A model generated the notes under the pieces. The model made no database searches. It was not told where the DNA came from and saw only the letters and a program-made list of their open reading frames with translations. DNA of 64,000 bases from Odontesthes bonariensis (lineage: Eukaryota > Chordata > Actinopteri > Atheriniformes > Atherinopsidae). Of the stretch, positions 47,663 through 59,780 are shown in pieces (within the stretch, counting starts at the first letter, position 1; each line of letters starts with the position of its first letter). Position numbers and translations under genes: made by a program. Location of the stretch: contig NC_134521.1 in the NCBI RefSeq assembly GCF_027942865.1, forward strand, positions 327,001-391,000, written 5' to 3'.

Positions 47663-48279
47663 CTTCTCTTTGGCCAGCTCTGAACTCAGCTGTGGGATCT
47701 GATGTGATTTCATTTCAAGTTAAGACTCTTTACATGTAAAAACTTATTCAGAGGAAGCCGTGAAAATCAGCTGTGAAACATGTGAAAGTTTCTCAGGCTG
47801 AAAGGAATCAGAAGCTCTCATAAAGCAGGTGGTTGTTGCACTGAACAAACGGCTGAAACATTCATTATCAGCACCAAGAAACAGAGCGCTGACGGTCATT
47901 ATTACACAGCCGTGTACCAAACAGAAAGGTGTGTCTATTACGCAAATCATTTAAAACAACTAAAGTGTGCGATTATTCTTAGTGTAGTGGCCATTTGTCT
48001 ATAAAAAACTAATTAAACATAAACCAAACAAAATCAAAAGACCACTGATGCACCATGGGGGATGTGGTTTAACACGGGCAAAAGAAGATGAATGTCCAAA
48101 AATAAATTCTTGCGTTTTCTGATGATTTATACAAATCATCACAAATGAAACAAACAAAAGAACACAGAAAACTTGCTGCTCTCTCCTTTTTCCCTGGTAA
48201 AAAACCATGGGCCCACCCCGGTGCATGCTGGGACTCCAGGTGCCCAGTGTGACCCAATAAAATATTCTAAACAAATAAC

Positions 48280-48280
<1 letters not shown>

Positions 48281-48337
<57 letters not shown>
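48281..48337. repeat. ATT trinucleotide microsatellite
   Basis: (ATT) repeated about 19 times. Confidence 0.97.
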
Positions 48338-48340
<3 letters not shown>

Positions 48341-48386
48341 AGTAATTATTAATATTATGATGTGGATGGTGGGTGCAAACAGTCAC

Positions 48387-48457
48387 ATACCTGATAGCTC
48401 AATGATTAGCTTAGTGGCCTTTGCATCCGGAGGTTATGAGTTCAAATCCAGCATTTT
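48387..48457 (+). other. tRNA-like stretch (degenerate)
   Basis: TAGCTCAATGATTAG resembles a polymerase III A box and GAGTTCAAATCC a B box, 39 bp apart. Stems of the D and anticodon arms do not pair well, so this is at best a tRNA pseudogene or a SINE head. Confidence 0.3.
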
Positions 48458-48506
48458 ACAAGTTTGCCCTGCGTTTACTTTCTTGATGTGCTGAATTTTA
48501 TTTTTT

Positions 48507-48983
48507 TTAGTGTCAAGGAAGCAAAAGCTTGATTCTGCGTTGGTGGATATGATTGTAATGGATGCGCAACCATTTTCCATTGTGGAAGATAAAGGTTTCA
48601 GGGGACGGTGGCTCGTAGTTTTATAGCATTTAGAGCATGTTTACCTAATGAGCTGTGTTTCATTTAATGTCACCCTTTGGCCTTTGTCAACCTTCTGGAC
48701 CCCACTGACATAATTCCTAGTAGGAAGGCCTTGAGGACAATGGTGGAGGACAAGTACAAGCTGACGAAGGAGAAGGCCTTAGCTCTGGGTCACCCACAAG
48801 GTGTTGTACCCACACCTTTACAAGCTGGCCATGAACTTACATTACAAACTTTTTGTGCACACCAGCTTCCTCTTTCCCTGTGAGAGGATTTTCTCCAAGG
48901 CTGGCGAAGTCGTCAGCCAAAGACGAAGCAGGCTGAAACCCAGCACAGTTGAGAAAATCGTGTTTTTACATAAAAATCTGTGA
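48507..48983 (+). pseudogene. hAT transposase remnant (ZBED-like)
   Basis: Three disjoint pieces of an hAT transposase on the + strand: KLDSALVDMIVMDAQPFSIV and EDKGFRG (48507-48605); FVNLLDPTDIIPSRKALRTM with VEDKYKLTKEKA (48680-48780); and the C-terminal dimerisation domain, FPCERIFSKAGEVVSQRRSR with LKPSTVEKIVFLHKNL (48860-48980). Stops, a shifted frame and a large central deletion (most of the DDE catalytic domain) separate them. An acceptor-like TTTTTTTTAG lies just upstream. This is a dead copy; inverted repeats were not found. Confidence 0.82.
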
Positions 48984-48989
48984 AATGTT

Positions 48990-50282
48990 TCCCATGCAGT
49001 CATTTTAGCTTGGCCCTGTTTCATAAGCACCCCCCCTCTCACTTTATACTTATTCACAATATAACACAAGCACTTCTCACATAAATCACAAATTGTTTTA
49101 CGCTTTTTATTTTGCACATATTAAACTATATCAAGGCCAATGAGGCTGGTTGAAGCCTGCAGAACACCACCAGATGTCGCTGTTCTGTTTGGTTTCAAAG
49201 CCCCGAAAGAATATTAAAGAACATTTAGGAATCTGTTGGTAACAATCCGGCCCAGAGTGGATTATTATTCTGGGACATGATGATAAAAGCAGGTTCCTAC
49301 AGGAGATACAAGCTGAAGACATTTCACTGATGGCATATTTCAGGCCGGAACATGTTGGTGAACAAAGTTCGGCTCGGATCCTCCATGGATCAGTCCGGTG
49401 TCGTTACACACTGTGGCCACATGGTGGCAGCAGACTGGTCTCCTGCAGTAAACCAGGTTTTTAGTTTCGGACCCATAACTGAGCTGGATTTTGTTATAAA
49501 TTGGCTTTATTCTTATTCTTAGACTTTATGTATTCATATTCTGTAGTTCTCTAAATAATCTCTGTTCCTAGTTTGTACGTGCACACTCTGCTCATACAAA
49601 CACAATGTATGTCCAACACTTTAAGACGACGTAGCGGGATAAAAATAACTGGGTCAGATAAAGCGTCTCTATTAGGACAGATAGGTCTGGTGCAGTAGAT
49701 GCCTGAAACAGCACTCACACACATCGCTTATCACATCCAAAGAACATAACGAAGACGGTGGATGGCCTGCTCACATCATTAGTAAATGTTCAATGATACG
49801 TTGTCAAGTGTAGGTACAACCTCAGAGATAAGGGTGAACATAAATATGAAATGTTTCCGGATGTCGGGGCTCGGTCTGACGGATTTCATGCGAGAACTCC
49901 GAGTCCAGCGCTGATACTTGACCTGTGACCTCCAATAAATACTTTGTTTAACTTAAGACTGCTCCAACTGGTTCTTGGGCTTCCAATAAAAGAATCGGGC
50001 TAACAATTTGATCAGGTGTAATAACTAATTATTTAAATTCCATCATCTTTAACTACAGGAACATCAGGACAAGCAGATTCAAAAACAGCTTTTTCCCTAA
50101 AGCCATAACCAGTCTAAACTCTGACACACACTGACCTTCCCTTTGGACAATCCCTGTTCATGTGCAATACATCTATACTTGAATCTACTTGAAACATCAT
50201 ATTTATATTCATTTTATTAACCTAACAAAAACCGCATCTTACACCTTTCCCTGTTTTTTTACATTACTTTTATTTTCGCACA
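48990..50282. other. No gene seen; unassigned sequence
   Basis: Non-coding as far as I can see. Around 49600-50010 the sequence has some LTR-like features (two AATAAA-type signals near 49934 and 49985), but no boundaries could be fixed. Confidence 0.5.
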
Positions 50283-50521
50283 ATGGCCCTCATTTATCAA
50301 GCCGTCGTAGAAAGCATCGTATATATGAGCGGAGAACTCGTCGTACGCAGAGGCTCAAGTGAGATTCACAGAACATGCGTACCACACCAATCCCATCGTA
50401 AGACCGAGCGGCTGTTGATAAATCCGGCGGCTGAAATCCATCGTAATGATCCTAATCACGCCTTCTACAAAAGGCTGCACCTCTAGAGTTTGCGACATGG
50501 ATAGACGAAAGGCGGCAAAGA

Positions 50522-50558
50522 AACGCTGTTGACAGCCGTCCCAGCTGTCAACAGCGTT
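50522..50558. repeat. Perfect 15-bp hairpin in the Harbinger element
   Basis: AACGCTGTTGACAGC (50522-50536), a 7-nt loop, and its exact complement GCTGTCAACAGCGTT (50544-50558). It overlaps a short frame starting ATGGATAGACGAAAGGCGGC at 50497 that stops in the left arm. Confidence 0.9.
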
Positions 50559-50694
50559 GGCGATGTAAATCGCAGACCGGACGATTTATATATTTTCCCC
50601 TACTGTGATGGTCAATGTTTTTTTATCAAATGTGATAAACTCCAGATTAAATGAAATCTAAAATTGAACGATGTTTTACTTTTTCTCCAATAAG

Positions 50695-51301
50695 ATCAGG
50701 AAGAAGCGGTCCGATATGAAATTGGCCCAAAAAAGAAGGGGGGGGGGGGGGTGTCCGATCCAGGTTTGGATTTGAGTGCCTTGGAGGAGAGGGTGGCTGG
50801 CCTGATCGGAGCTACGTCCTCATCGGGCGTGCAAGTGAAACTTGACACTGATGCGCCCATGCTAGAGCTCAAGAATGGTAAGAATGACTGCACACCCAAG
50901 ACGTTTAAATAAAACAGTTGCTTTAATATTCAACACAAATGAGGTTCCTAATCAAACTAATATTTTTCATTCACAGATGAATCCGAAGTGGCATCCGGGC
51001 AACCTGACCCGCGCGACGAATACGCGGCCCGTCAGCATCCGAAGCCTCTGCCCCTGCCTCTGCCTCTGCCCCTGCCCCTGCCCCTGCCTCTGCCTCTGCC
51101 CCTGCCCCTGCCCCTGCCTCTGCCTCTGCCCCTGCCCCTGCCTCTGCCCCTGCCTCTGCCCCTGCCTCTGCCTCTGCCCCTGCCCCTGCCCCTGCCTCTG
51201 CCTCTGCCCCTGCCCCTGCCCCTGCCTCTGCCCCTGCCTCTGCCTCTGCCCCTGCCCCTGCCTCTGCCTCTGCCTCTGCCCCTGCCTCTGCCTCTGCCTC
51301 T

Positions 51302-51333
<32 letters not shown>

Positions 51334-51427
51334 CTCTGCCTCTGCCTCTGCCCCTGCCCCTGCCTCTGCCCCTGCCCCTGCCTCTGCCCCTGCCTCTGCC
51401 CCTGCCTCTGCCTCTGCCTCTGCCCCT

Positions 51428-51459
<32 letters not shown>

Positions 51460-51493
51460 CTCTGCCCCTGCCCCTGCCTCTGCCCCTGCCTCT

Positions 51494-51525
<32 letters not shown>

Positions 51526-51663
51526 CTCTGCCCCTGCCCCTGCCTCTGCCTCTGCCCCTGCCTCTGCCCCTAGCTCCCTCTGCCTCTGCCCCTGCCTCTG
51601 CCTCTGCCCCTGCCTCTAGCTCCCTCTGCCTCTGCCTCTGCCTCTGCCTCTGCCTCTGCCTCT

Positions 51664-51695
<32 letters not shown>

Positions 51696-51739
51696 CTCTG
51701 CCCCTAGCTCCCTCTGCCTCTGCCTCTGCCTCTGCCTCT

Positions 51740-51771
<32 letters not shown>

Positions 51772-52107
51772 CCCTGCCCCTGCCTCTGCCTCTGCCCCTG
51801 CCCCTGCCTCTGCCCCTGCCCCTGCCCCTGCCTCTGCCTCTGCCTCTGCCCCTGCCCCTGCCTCCCTCTGCCTCTGCCCCTGCCTCCCTCTGCCCCTGCC
51901 TCCCTCTGCCTCTGCCCCTGCCTCCCTCTGCCTCTGCCTCTGCCTCTGCCTCTGCCTCTGCCTCTGCCTCTGCCCCTGCCTCCCTCTGCCTCTGCCCCTG
52001 CCTCCCTCTGCCTCTGCCCCTGCCTCCCTCTGCCCCTGCCTCTGCCCCTGCCTCTGCCTCTGCCTCTGCCCCTGCCTCTGCCCCTAGCTCCCTCTGCCTC
52101 TGCCTCT

Positions 52108-52139
<32 letters not shown>

Positions 52140-52165
52140 CCCTAGCTCCCTCTGCCTCTGCCTCT

Positions 52166-52197
<32 letters not shown>

Positions 52198-52247
52198 CTC
52201 TGCCCCTGCCTCTGCCCCTAGCTCCCTCTGCCTCTGCCTCTGCCTCT

Positions 52248-52279
<32 letters not shown>

Positions 52280-52375
52280 CCCTGCCTCTGCCTCTGCCTC
52301 TAGCTCCCTCTGCCTCTGCCTCTGCCTCTGCCCCTGCCTCTGCCCCTAGCTCCCTCTGCCTCTGCCTCTGCCTCT

Positions 52376-52407
<32 letters not shown>

Positions 52408-52603
52408 CTCTGCCCCTGCCCCTGCCCCTGCCTCTGCCTCTGCCTCTGCCCCTGCCTCTGCCCCTAGCTCCCTCTGCCTCTGCCCCTGCCTCTGCCTCTG
52501 CCTCTGCCCCTGCCTCTGCCCCTAGCTCCCTCTGCCTCTGCCTCTGCCCCTGCCTCTGCCTCTGCCTCTGCCCCTAGCTCCCTCTGCCTCTGCCTCTGCC
52601 TCT

Positions 52604-52635
<32 letters not shown>

Positions 52636-52685
52636 CCCTGCCTCTGCCCCTAGCTCCCTCTGCCTCTGCCTCTGCCTCTGCCTCT

Positions 52686-52717
<32 letters not shown>

Positions 52718-52831
52718 CCCTGCCTCTGCCTCTGCCTCTGCCCCTAGCTCCCTCTGCCTCTGCCTCTGCCTCTGCCTCTGCCCCTGCCTCTGCCCCTAGC
52801 TCCCTCTGCCTCTGCCTCTGCCTCTGCCCCT

Positions 52832-52863
<32 letters not shown>

Positions 52864-53041
52864 CTCTGCCTCTGCCCCCCGGTCTGCAGCGTCACACCGG
52901 CCAGCCGTGTTAACCACAGAGGTCCTAGAAAGACAAACAGAGATCGTGAAGTGGATGATGGCTTTAACACACACCATGCAATATATCGACAGTACATTGA
53001 AAGACATAAATGAAACACTGAAGTCACAGAATAAATGCTGA
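50695..53041 (+). pseudogene. Harbinger Myb/SANT-like accessory gene remnant
   Basis: Exon piece 50695-50877 encodes IRKKRSDMKLAQKRRGGGG, then DLSALEERVAGLIGATSSSG and a donor GTAAGA. The second piece starts at 50977 after TTCACAG (DESEVASGQPDPRDEYAARQ), runs into Pro/Leu repeats, and resumes near 52877 (AVLTTEVLERQTEIVKWMMA, then HTMQYIDSTLKDINETLKSQ) to a stop at 53039-53041. In live Harbinger elements this protein binds DNA and imports the transposase into the nucleus. Here the N-terminal SANT domain is missing, and interruptions in the CTGCCT array shift the frame, so it cannot be read through. Confidence 0.7.
51042..52876. repeat. 1.8-kb CTGCCT/CTGCCC hexamer array
   Basis: About 300 copies of CTGCCT and CTGCCC, interrupted by about 14 CTAGCTCCCTCTG and several CTGCCTCCCTCTG junctions. 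It expands the proline-rich linker of the Harbinger accessory gene. The interruptions change the reading frame (LPLP to SASA/APAS to CLCL). Confidence 0.97.
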
Positions 53042-53087
53042 AAGAAATCGTTGTTCTCCTTTCTTTTTTCCTTGAATAACAGAATGC

Positions 53088-53423
53088 TTACCGAAAGTCA
53101 GAATCGCTGAATACGTTCCTCTCTCCTCCTGAGCGCTCTTGGCTGTGCAGGCTGGTGGAAGGGATCTCTGGGTGCGGGGTCCTCTGGATGTACATCTGGA
53201 AATGGCACTCCATTTTTTTGGGCAATGTTATGGAGATCCCCGCATGCAATAATAATATTGCATACCTTTTCGGGCGGATAGGGTTCCCCCCGCAGCCGAG
53301 AGACAGATCCAGCTTTAGGAGCCCTATACAGCTCTCCACAGTGGCACGCGTGCGCGTATGCGCAGTGTTAGAGCGCCTCTCCTGTTCGGTGTGAGGGTGC
53401 GCGGTTGAATAATGAGCCATCAC
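53088..53423 (-). pseudogene. Harbinger (HARBI1-like) transposase remnant
   Basis: On the - strand HTRTRATVESCIGLLKL, LGCGGNPIRPKRYAILLLHA and EIPSTSLHSQERSGGER. The pattern RxxVExxIGxLK ... PxK/R ... ILxxx is the end of the DDE domain of HARBI1-type transposases, which carries the final catalytic Glu (the E of VES). A donor-like GTAAGC follows ...FSDSDFR. The DDE aspartates and everything N-terminal are missing, so it is inactive. Confidence 0.72.
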
Positions 53424-53756
53424 TCTTCCAATTACGGAGTTGTACTTGTTTAATTTGCGTTTATGTTTATGTTGAAGTCAAATAAAACATGGGCCTTCTT
53501 TAAAGTGATAAGTCTGTAATTTTAACCTAGAGATTTGTTGCGACTCCTGAGCACGCACTAGTGACGCTGCTGTGTTGCAGTCACCGCAAGTCAAAATGAA
53601 AAAGTGCGTACACGGCCTCAGACCTGTCGTGGCGATTTCATCTTTCCTGCGTTCACGATGGATTTGATAAATGCCAACCTTTGCGCAGAAAAGAACGTAC
53701 ACACGACCTACGCACGTTTTTCATCTTACGCAAGTTTGATAAATGAGGGCCATTGT

Positions 53757-53861
53757 GTGAGCAACAGTCAGGACTTGATGTTTAAATGATGTAAATGTTT
53801 GAGCAGCAGTCTGAAGTTGATGTTTAAATGATGTAAATATGTGAGCAGCAGTCAGGACTTC
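53757..53861. repeat. Two and a half tandem copies downstream of H2B
   Basis: About 40-45-bp units (GAGCAACAGTCAGGACTTGA, then TGTTTAAATGATGTAAAT) repeated at 53758, 53801 and 53841, between the Harbinger right end and the H2B stem-loop. Confidence 0.8.
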
Positions 53862-53882
53862 GGCTCTCAGAGTGAGGGGAGT

Positions 53883-53898
53883 GGCCCTGAAAAGGACC
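53883..53898 (-). terminator. Histone 3' stem-loop of H2B (variant)
   Basis: On the - strand GGTCCTTTTCAGGGCC, 27 nt after the H2B stop. It has the canonical loop and stem positions but one G-U pair instead of G-C in the stem. Confidence 0.85.
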
Positions 53899-53924
53899 TT
53901 TGTGTGTCGGAAGCAAACAGCGGT

Positions 53925-54305
<381 letters not shown>

Positions 54306-54349
54306 TCAGTTCTGTAGTCAGAGACGAGTGAAGCCGAGAGGGGAGAGAA

Positions 54350-54410
54350 ACTCGTATTTAAGCAGCCGACATGCTGATAGCGCTGTGCCGTCCCCCGCCG
54401 CTGATTGGTT
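54350..54410 (-). promoter_or_regulatory. H2B promoter elements
   Basis: On the - strand a TATA-like TAAATA at 54355-54360 and a CCAAT box at 54404-54408 upstream of the H2B start codon (54299). Confidence 0.6.
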
Positions 54411-54479
54411 CAGCTGCTGGGGTGTCTCCATAGTAACCAGCCTTTGTCAGAAAAAGAGGCGGGAAACATTACCGACATT

Positions 54480-56190
54480 ACACTACAGGTGAATAGGGTA
54501 ATGTTTTAAAATAATAGATTTCACCGTGAAACTTCCTCAGTTGGTTACTTATACAAGTATAAAAAAAAAGTATTATACGTTTTAGAAAGTTGTATGTTTA
54601 ATTATGCAAATTAGGCATTATCTCATTAAATTGATTTATTTATTTTTATTTATTTGTTTATTTAAGTAATTTATTATCATTATTAGTTAGTAGAAGTATT
54701 CTTACTAGAATTGGTATTATTATTGTTGTTGTTAATACAATTATTGTAAATATTTAAAAAAAAATGTTGACTACTTGACTAATTTGAATTTCCCCCATTG
54801 GGGGATGAATAAAGTATTTTTCTATTCTATTCTAAATATGCACACATTTGCATATATTTCCAGAAGCTAGATCTGTTTATATGATAAAGCCAGGTGCAAA
54901 TCTTTTTTTTCCATTTTGTTTACACACAAAATGAAAAGAAAATTACAGAGGGATTCCAGGATATCTGCTTTCATTTCCTAAGAAATCAAAATATACTGTA
55001 CAGAGCCTAAAAAACGTCATTTTCACCATGTTTTTTATTATAATGTCACATAAATCAGGCCAACAATGATTTATCAACAAATCTTTGTGTAAATATCTTC
55101 AGAATACTGTTAGGCGTATAACTGGAAAGTTTGGTTAACACCAAACACCAAAGGTGCTCCATAGTCTGAGATATTGATACTGGAAAAATACAAAAAAATG
55201 ATTTTGAGAAAATGACATTTAAAGATTTAAATAGGGGAATTTAATACATTTGAATTAGAAACAATTGAAACAGTATAAATGCTCAGGCAAAATGTAGTTT
55301 TTAATGGAACTTCTTTTCATGGTGCCATTGTTGATAAAGCAGTTCAGATTTAAAGCCAGAAATGATGTTCAATTGTTCAAGTGTCTGAGGGGAGAATGTG
55401 TGTCTTAATGAACCATGTTGCTATGGTAACCTCTCCCATTAAGTGAGATCACATTGTATGGCCACTTAGTCCTAAAATCAACCGTTAACATGAACCGTTC
55501 AGATCAAACTGATTAAATTCAGTATATATTTATTAAAGGCTTGGTGAAAAGTTAATTTAGAAACTGAATTATATTACAATCAGATCTGTGATAAATTCAC
55601 ACCTCATTAGGGCCTGAGCTCTTCAGAGGAGCTGGGGGCCGTGCACGCCATCTGAGCTGCGGACGTAAGAGAGAGCAGGCAGCCGGCGGTGGGCGGAGCC
55701 AACGTGTTCACGGACCACCGAAGAGACCGTTTTAGTTCCACTTAGAAAAGATGTGAATAAACAACAAACATGGTAATAAATATATTTTCTGTGGTTCAGA
55801 CCTTTGAAAGAACATTTATGTTAAAATTAAACACGTGGAGCAGGAAGTTGAAGTTATAAGAATTGTTTCTCTAACAGAATATTTATCAATAACCGGTTTA
55901 GGTTGGAAAAATTAAATAAAGCTAAATAAATATATGAATAAATTGCTGTATGATAGATAAACAGAACCGGGGAGCCATGAAGCCGCTGAGCGGCCATGAT
56001 GTTAGAATGTACTGCTACTTGATAGTTTATAAAGAAGTTCTACATTTAATTTTAGAAAAAGACAATATCTGCAAAAAAGCTAAACGAAAATCTTCTACGT
56101 GGTTTTCTTGCTCATCTGTGTCCATCCAGAGTGTCTCCTGTGCTGGGAACAGGCAGATATGAAAGAAGTTTTGCTCTTTCAGAGGTTTGT
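54480..56190. other. H2B-H2A spacer with no gene seen
   Basis: AT-rich. It contains a TTTA-rich tract near 54640-54670 and one retroelement tail at 54783-54836. Short frames (for example 55950-56162) have no recognisable product. Confidence 0.6.
54783..54836 (+). mobile_element. 3' tail of a non-LTR element (TTCTA type)
   Basis: AATTTCCCCCATTGGGGGAT then GAATAAAGTATTTTTCTATT and CTATTCT repeats. This hairpin-plus-AATAAAGTAT ending with short tandem TCTA/TTCTA units is typical of 3' ends of fish non-LTR elements and their SINE partners; the family is not assigned. Confidence 0.5.
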
Positions 56191-56192
56191 GT

Positions 56193-56208
56193 GGCTCTTA
56201 AAAGAGCC
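56193..56208 (-). terminator. Histone 3' stem-loop of H2A
   Basis: On the - strand GGCTCTTTTAAGAGCC, 28 nt after the H2A stop; identical to the H3 stem-loop. Confidence 0.95.
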
Positions 56209-56235
56209 GTTGGGTGGGTTGTGGGCAGCCGGGCT

Positions 56236-56775
<540 letters not shown>

Positions 56776-57065
56776 TCGCATATTAATGAGCAAACCTCCC
56801 TGAGCGCAGCCGAAGGTTTGCTGCTAATAAACGGAATTACTGAGTTAAATCAGAGTGTTTTAGAGTCATATCAAAGTAATAATAAAAAGATTTATTCTTA
56901 CAGCTGAGCATCACTTCTCTTTATTCCTTCAACCTCATCAAATAAGATTAAAATGTATTTTACAAAGTAGATGGAAAACAAGGAATTTATAAAGCATCAT
57001 ATTTATAAACTTTAATTATATTTAGGAGATCTATGACAGCGAATCATCACGACTGATACAGGAGA

Positions 57066-57360
57066 TCAAATAGATAGATAGATGGATACTTTATTAATCC
57101 CGAGGGAAATTTAAGGATCCAGTAGCTTATGCAGAATACACTGATTACGAATCAGAATACAAAAAAACAACACAAGTGCAACACCACAGACAGCACAGCA
57201 TACTAACATCACAGATCACAGTTCACATACACAAAACAAGGAATGAACAGAAACTGTACCAGAGGAGGAGCGGGACGCTTGTGCTGAATGTGCAGATAGT
57301 GCAAAAACAGAAACAAAGTGTGTCCGTGATAAAGTGTGAGCAGTGCAAATGGCTAATATA
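57066..57360 (-). mobile_element. Non-LTR element 3' end, antisense
   Basis: TAGATAGATAGATGGATACT then TTATTAATCCCGAGGGAAAT is the reverse complement of a 3' tail (ATTTCCCTCGGGATTAATAA then AGTATCCATCTATC). The following 240 bp, with no open frame of note, is probably the rest of a 5'-truncated copy. The family is not assigned; the right limit is uncertain. Confidence 0.5.
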
Positions 57361-57365
57361 GGAGC

Positions 57366-57487
57366 CTGTCCAGCTCAGTGAGACAGCTCCTGTCCAGCTC
57401 AGTGAGACAGCTCCTGTCTCTCACCAGCCTGTCCAGCTCAGTGAGACAGCTCCTGCCTCTCACCAGCCTGTCCAGCTCAGTGAGACA
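57366..57487. repeat. CCTGTCCAGCTCAGTGAGACAG tandem repeat
   Basis: Four copies of CTGTCCAGCTCAGTGAGACA with AGCTCCTGTC/CTCTCACCAG spacers. Such repeats occur inside the non-LTR element next to it, so it may be part of that copy. Confidence 0.8.
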
Positions 57488-57716
57488 GTCGCCCCGCGTC
57501 CCTCTTCTTTATGCTGCCTCCCCAGCTGATCTCTTATATTTTTATCTGAGACAGAAAAGGAAACAGAAGAAATCTGCAGAATAATTGTAGCTGTACTTTG
57601 AAATGATTCATACAGAACAACTAAAGTCCAAACCCAACTGCAGTTCTGATTACAGCCCCACTAACTAATGGATGTTCCCATGAGCCTTTGCTCTCACCAG
57701 AACTAAAACAGTCTTT

Positions 57717-59746
57717 GTTCGAAACCGCATACTACTCCTACTACTCCTACTAACTTTCTGAGTTAGTATGCGAGTTTGAGTAAGCAGAAGTTCCCGGATG
57801 CATCCTAGATTCTCCTAAATGTTGGGTATGCATCATGAGGTTACTACTCATACTCAAACTACCCAAGATGCAACGTAACGTGACGTCGCCGATCGTCATT
57901 TCCTGTCAAAACGGCAGTTTCAAGCTAGCTACAACGAGGGTAGGTTCACTTCCTGTTTTCAAAACAAAAGCACCAATTGTATGGTAATGGCTTTCCCTAT
58001 GATAAAAGGCAACGGGTATTTTATTTTGTGAAAATAACCGGAAGTGCGTTGCTCACTGCGGCTAGCTTTAGTAGCGCTGAATTCGTGGGAACAAAATGGT
58101 AAACAGCCGGTATTTTGTCAGGTTTTCAACACGTTGGGGATCTAAACGACTACTTTCTCACCTGAAAATGTTTCAAATGTTGCTAAAGTTTACAGAGTTT
58201 AGAGCTTAAGAGAAATCAGCTTCAGGCCGGCTGATTTCGGCTCGGGCAGGAGCAAAATGCATTGTGGGTAAACGCTCTGCATACTGTCTGATCGATGAGT
58301 ATGCAGTATGTAGTATGTAGTATGCAGTATGTAGTATGTAGTATGCAGCATGTAGTATATAGTATGCAGTATGCAGTATGTAGTATGCAGTATGCAGTAT
58401 GTAGTATGCAGCATGTAGTATGCAGTATGCAGTATGTAGTATGTAGTATGCAGTATGTAGTATGTAGTATGCAGCATGTAGTATGTAGTATGCAGTATGT
58501 AGTATGTAGTATGCAGCATGTAGTATGCAGTATGTAGTATGTAGTATGCAGCATGTAGTATGCAGTATGTAGCATGTAGTATGCAGCATGTAGTATGCAG
58601 TATGTAGTATGTAGTATGCAGCATGTAGTATGCAGTATGTAGTATGTAGTATGCAGCATGTAGTATGCAGTATGTAGTATGTAGTATGCAGCATGTAGTA
58701 TGCAGTATGTAGTATGTAGTATGCAGTATGTAGTATGCAGTATGTAGTATGTAGTATGCAGCATGTAGTATGTAGTATGCAGTATGCAGTATGTAGTATG
58801 CAGTATGCAGTATGTAGTATGCAGCATGTAGTATGCAGTATGCAGTATGTAGTATGTAGTATGCAGTATGTAGTATGTAGTATGCAGTATGTAGTATGTA
58901 GTATGCAGTATGTAGTATGCAGCATGTAGTATGTAGTATGTAGTATGTAGTATGCAGTATGCAGTATGTAGTATGCAGTATGCAGTATGTAGTATGCAGC
59001 ATGTAGTATGCAGTATGCAGTATGTAGTATGTAGTATGCAGCATGTAGTATGCAGTATGCAGTATGTAGTATGCAGCATGTAGTATGTAGTATGTAGTAT
59101 GCAGTATGTAGTATGTAGTATGCAGTATGCAGTATGCAGTATGTAGTATGCAGTATGCAGTATGTAGTATGCAGCATGTAGTATGCAGTATGTAGTATGT
59201 AGTATGCAGCATGTAGTATGCAGTATGTAGCATGTAGTATGCAGCATGTAGTATGTAGTATGTAGTATGCAGTATGCAGTATGTAGTATGCAGTATGCAG
59301 TATGTAGTATGCAGCATGTAGTATGCAGTATGCAGTATGTAGTATGTAGCATGCAGCATGTAGTATGCAGCATGCAGTATGTAGTATGCAGTATGCAGTA
59401 TGTAGTATGCAGCATGTAGTATGCAGTATGTAGTATGTAGTATGCAGCATGTAGTATGCAGTATGTAGCATGTAGTATGCAGCATGTAGTATGTAGTATG
59501 TAGTATGCAGTATGTAGTATGTAGTATGCAGTATGCAGTATGTAGTATGCAGTATGCAGTATGTAGTATGCAGTATGTAGTATGGAGTATGCAGTATGTA
59601 GTATGCAGTATGTAGTATGCAGCATGTAGTATGTAGTATGTAGTATGCAGTATGTAGTATGTAGTATGCAGTATGCAGTATGTAATATGGAGCATGCAGT
59701 ATGCAGTATGTAGTATGCAGTATGCAGTATGCAGTATGTAGTATGT

Positions 59747-59780
<34 letters not shown>

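Larger units (their letters stand above)
50285..53751. mobile_element. Degenerate Harbinger-like DNA transposon
   Basis: Ends are inverted: GGCCCTCATTTATCAA at 50285 and TTGATAAATGAGGGCC ending at 53751, flanked by AT on both sides (a 2-bp target duplication is possible, but the flanks are palindromic). It contains two convergent remnants: a Myb/SANT-like accessory protein on + (50695-53041) and the C-terminal part of a HARBI1-type transposase on - (53423-53088). That two-gene set is the hallmark of PIF/Harbinger elements; the ISL2EU relative with AT duplications is the alternative. It has inserted between H1 and H2B and is swollen by a CTGCCT array. Confidence 0.8.

Noticed and set aside
48387-48457. 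Functional tRNA gene
   Set aside because: A- and B-box-like motifs exist, but the cloverleaf stems do not pair; kept only as a low-confidence tRNA-like stretch.
49600-50015. Possible solo LTR
   Set aside because: Poly(A)-like signals are present, but no paired TG...CA ends with a target duplication could be fixed, and no retroviral or Gypsy protein is nearby.
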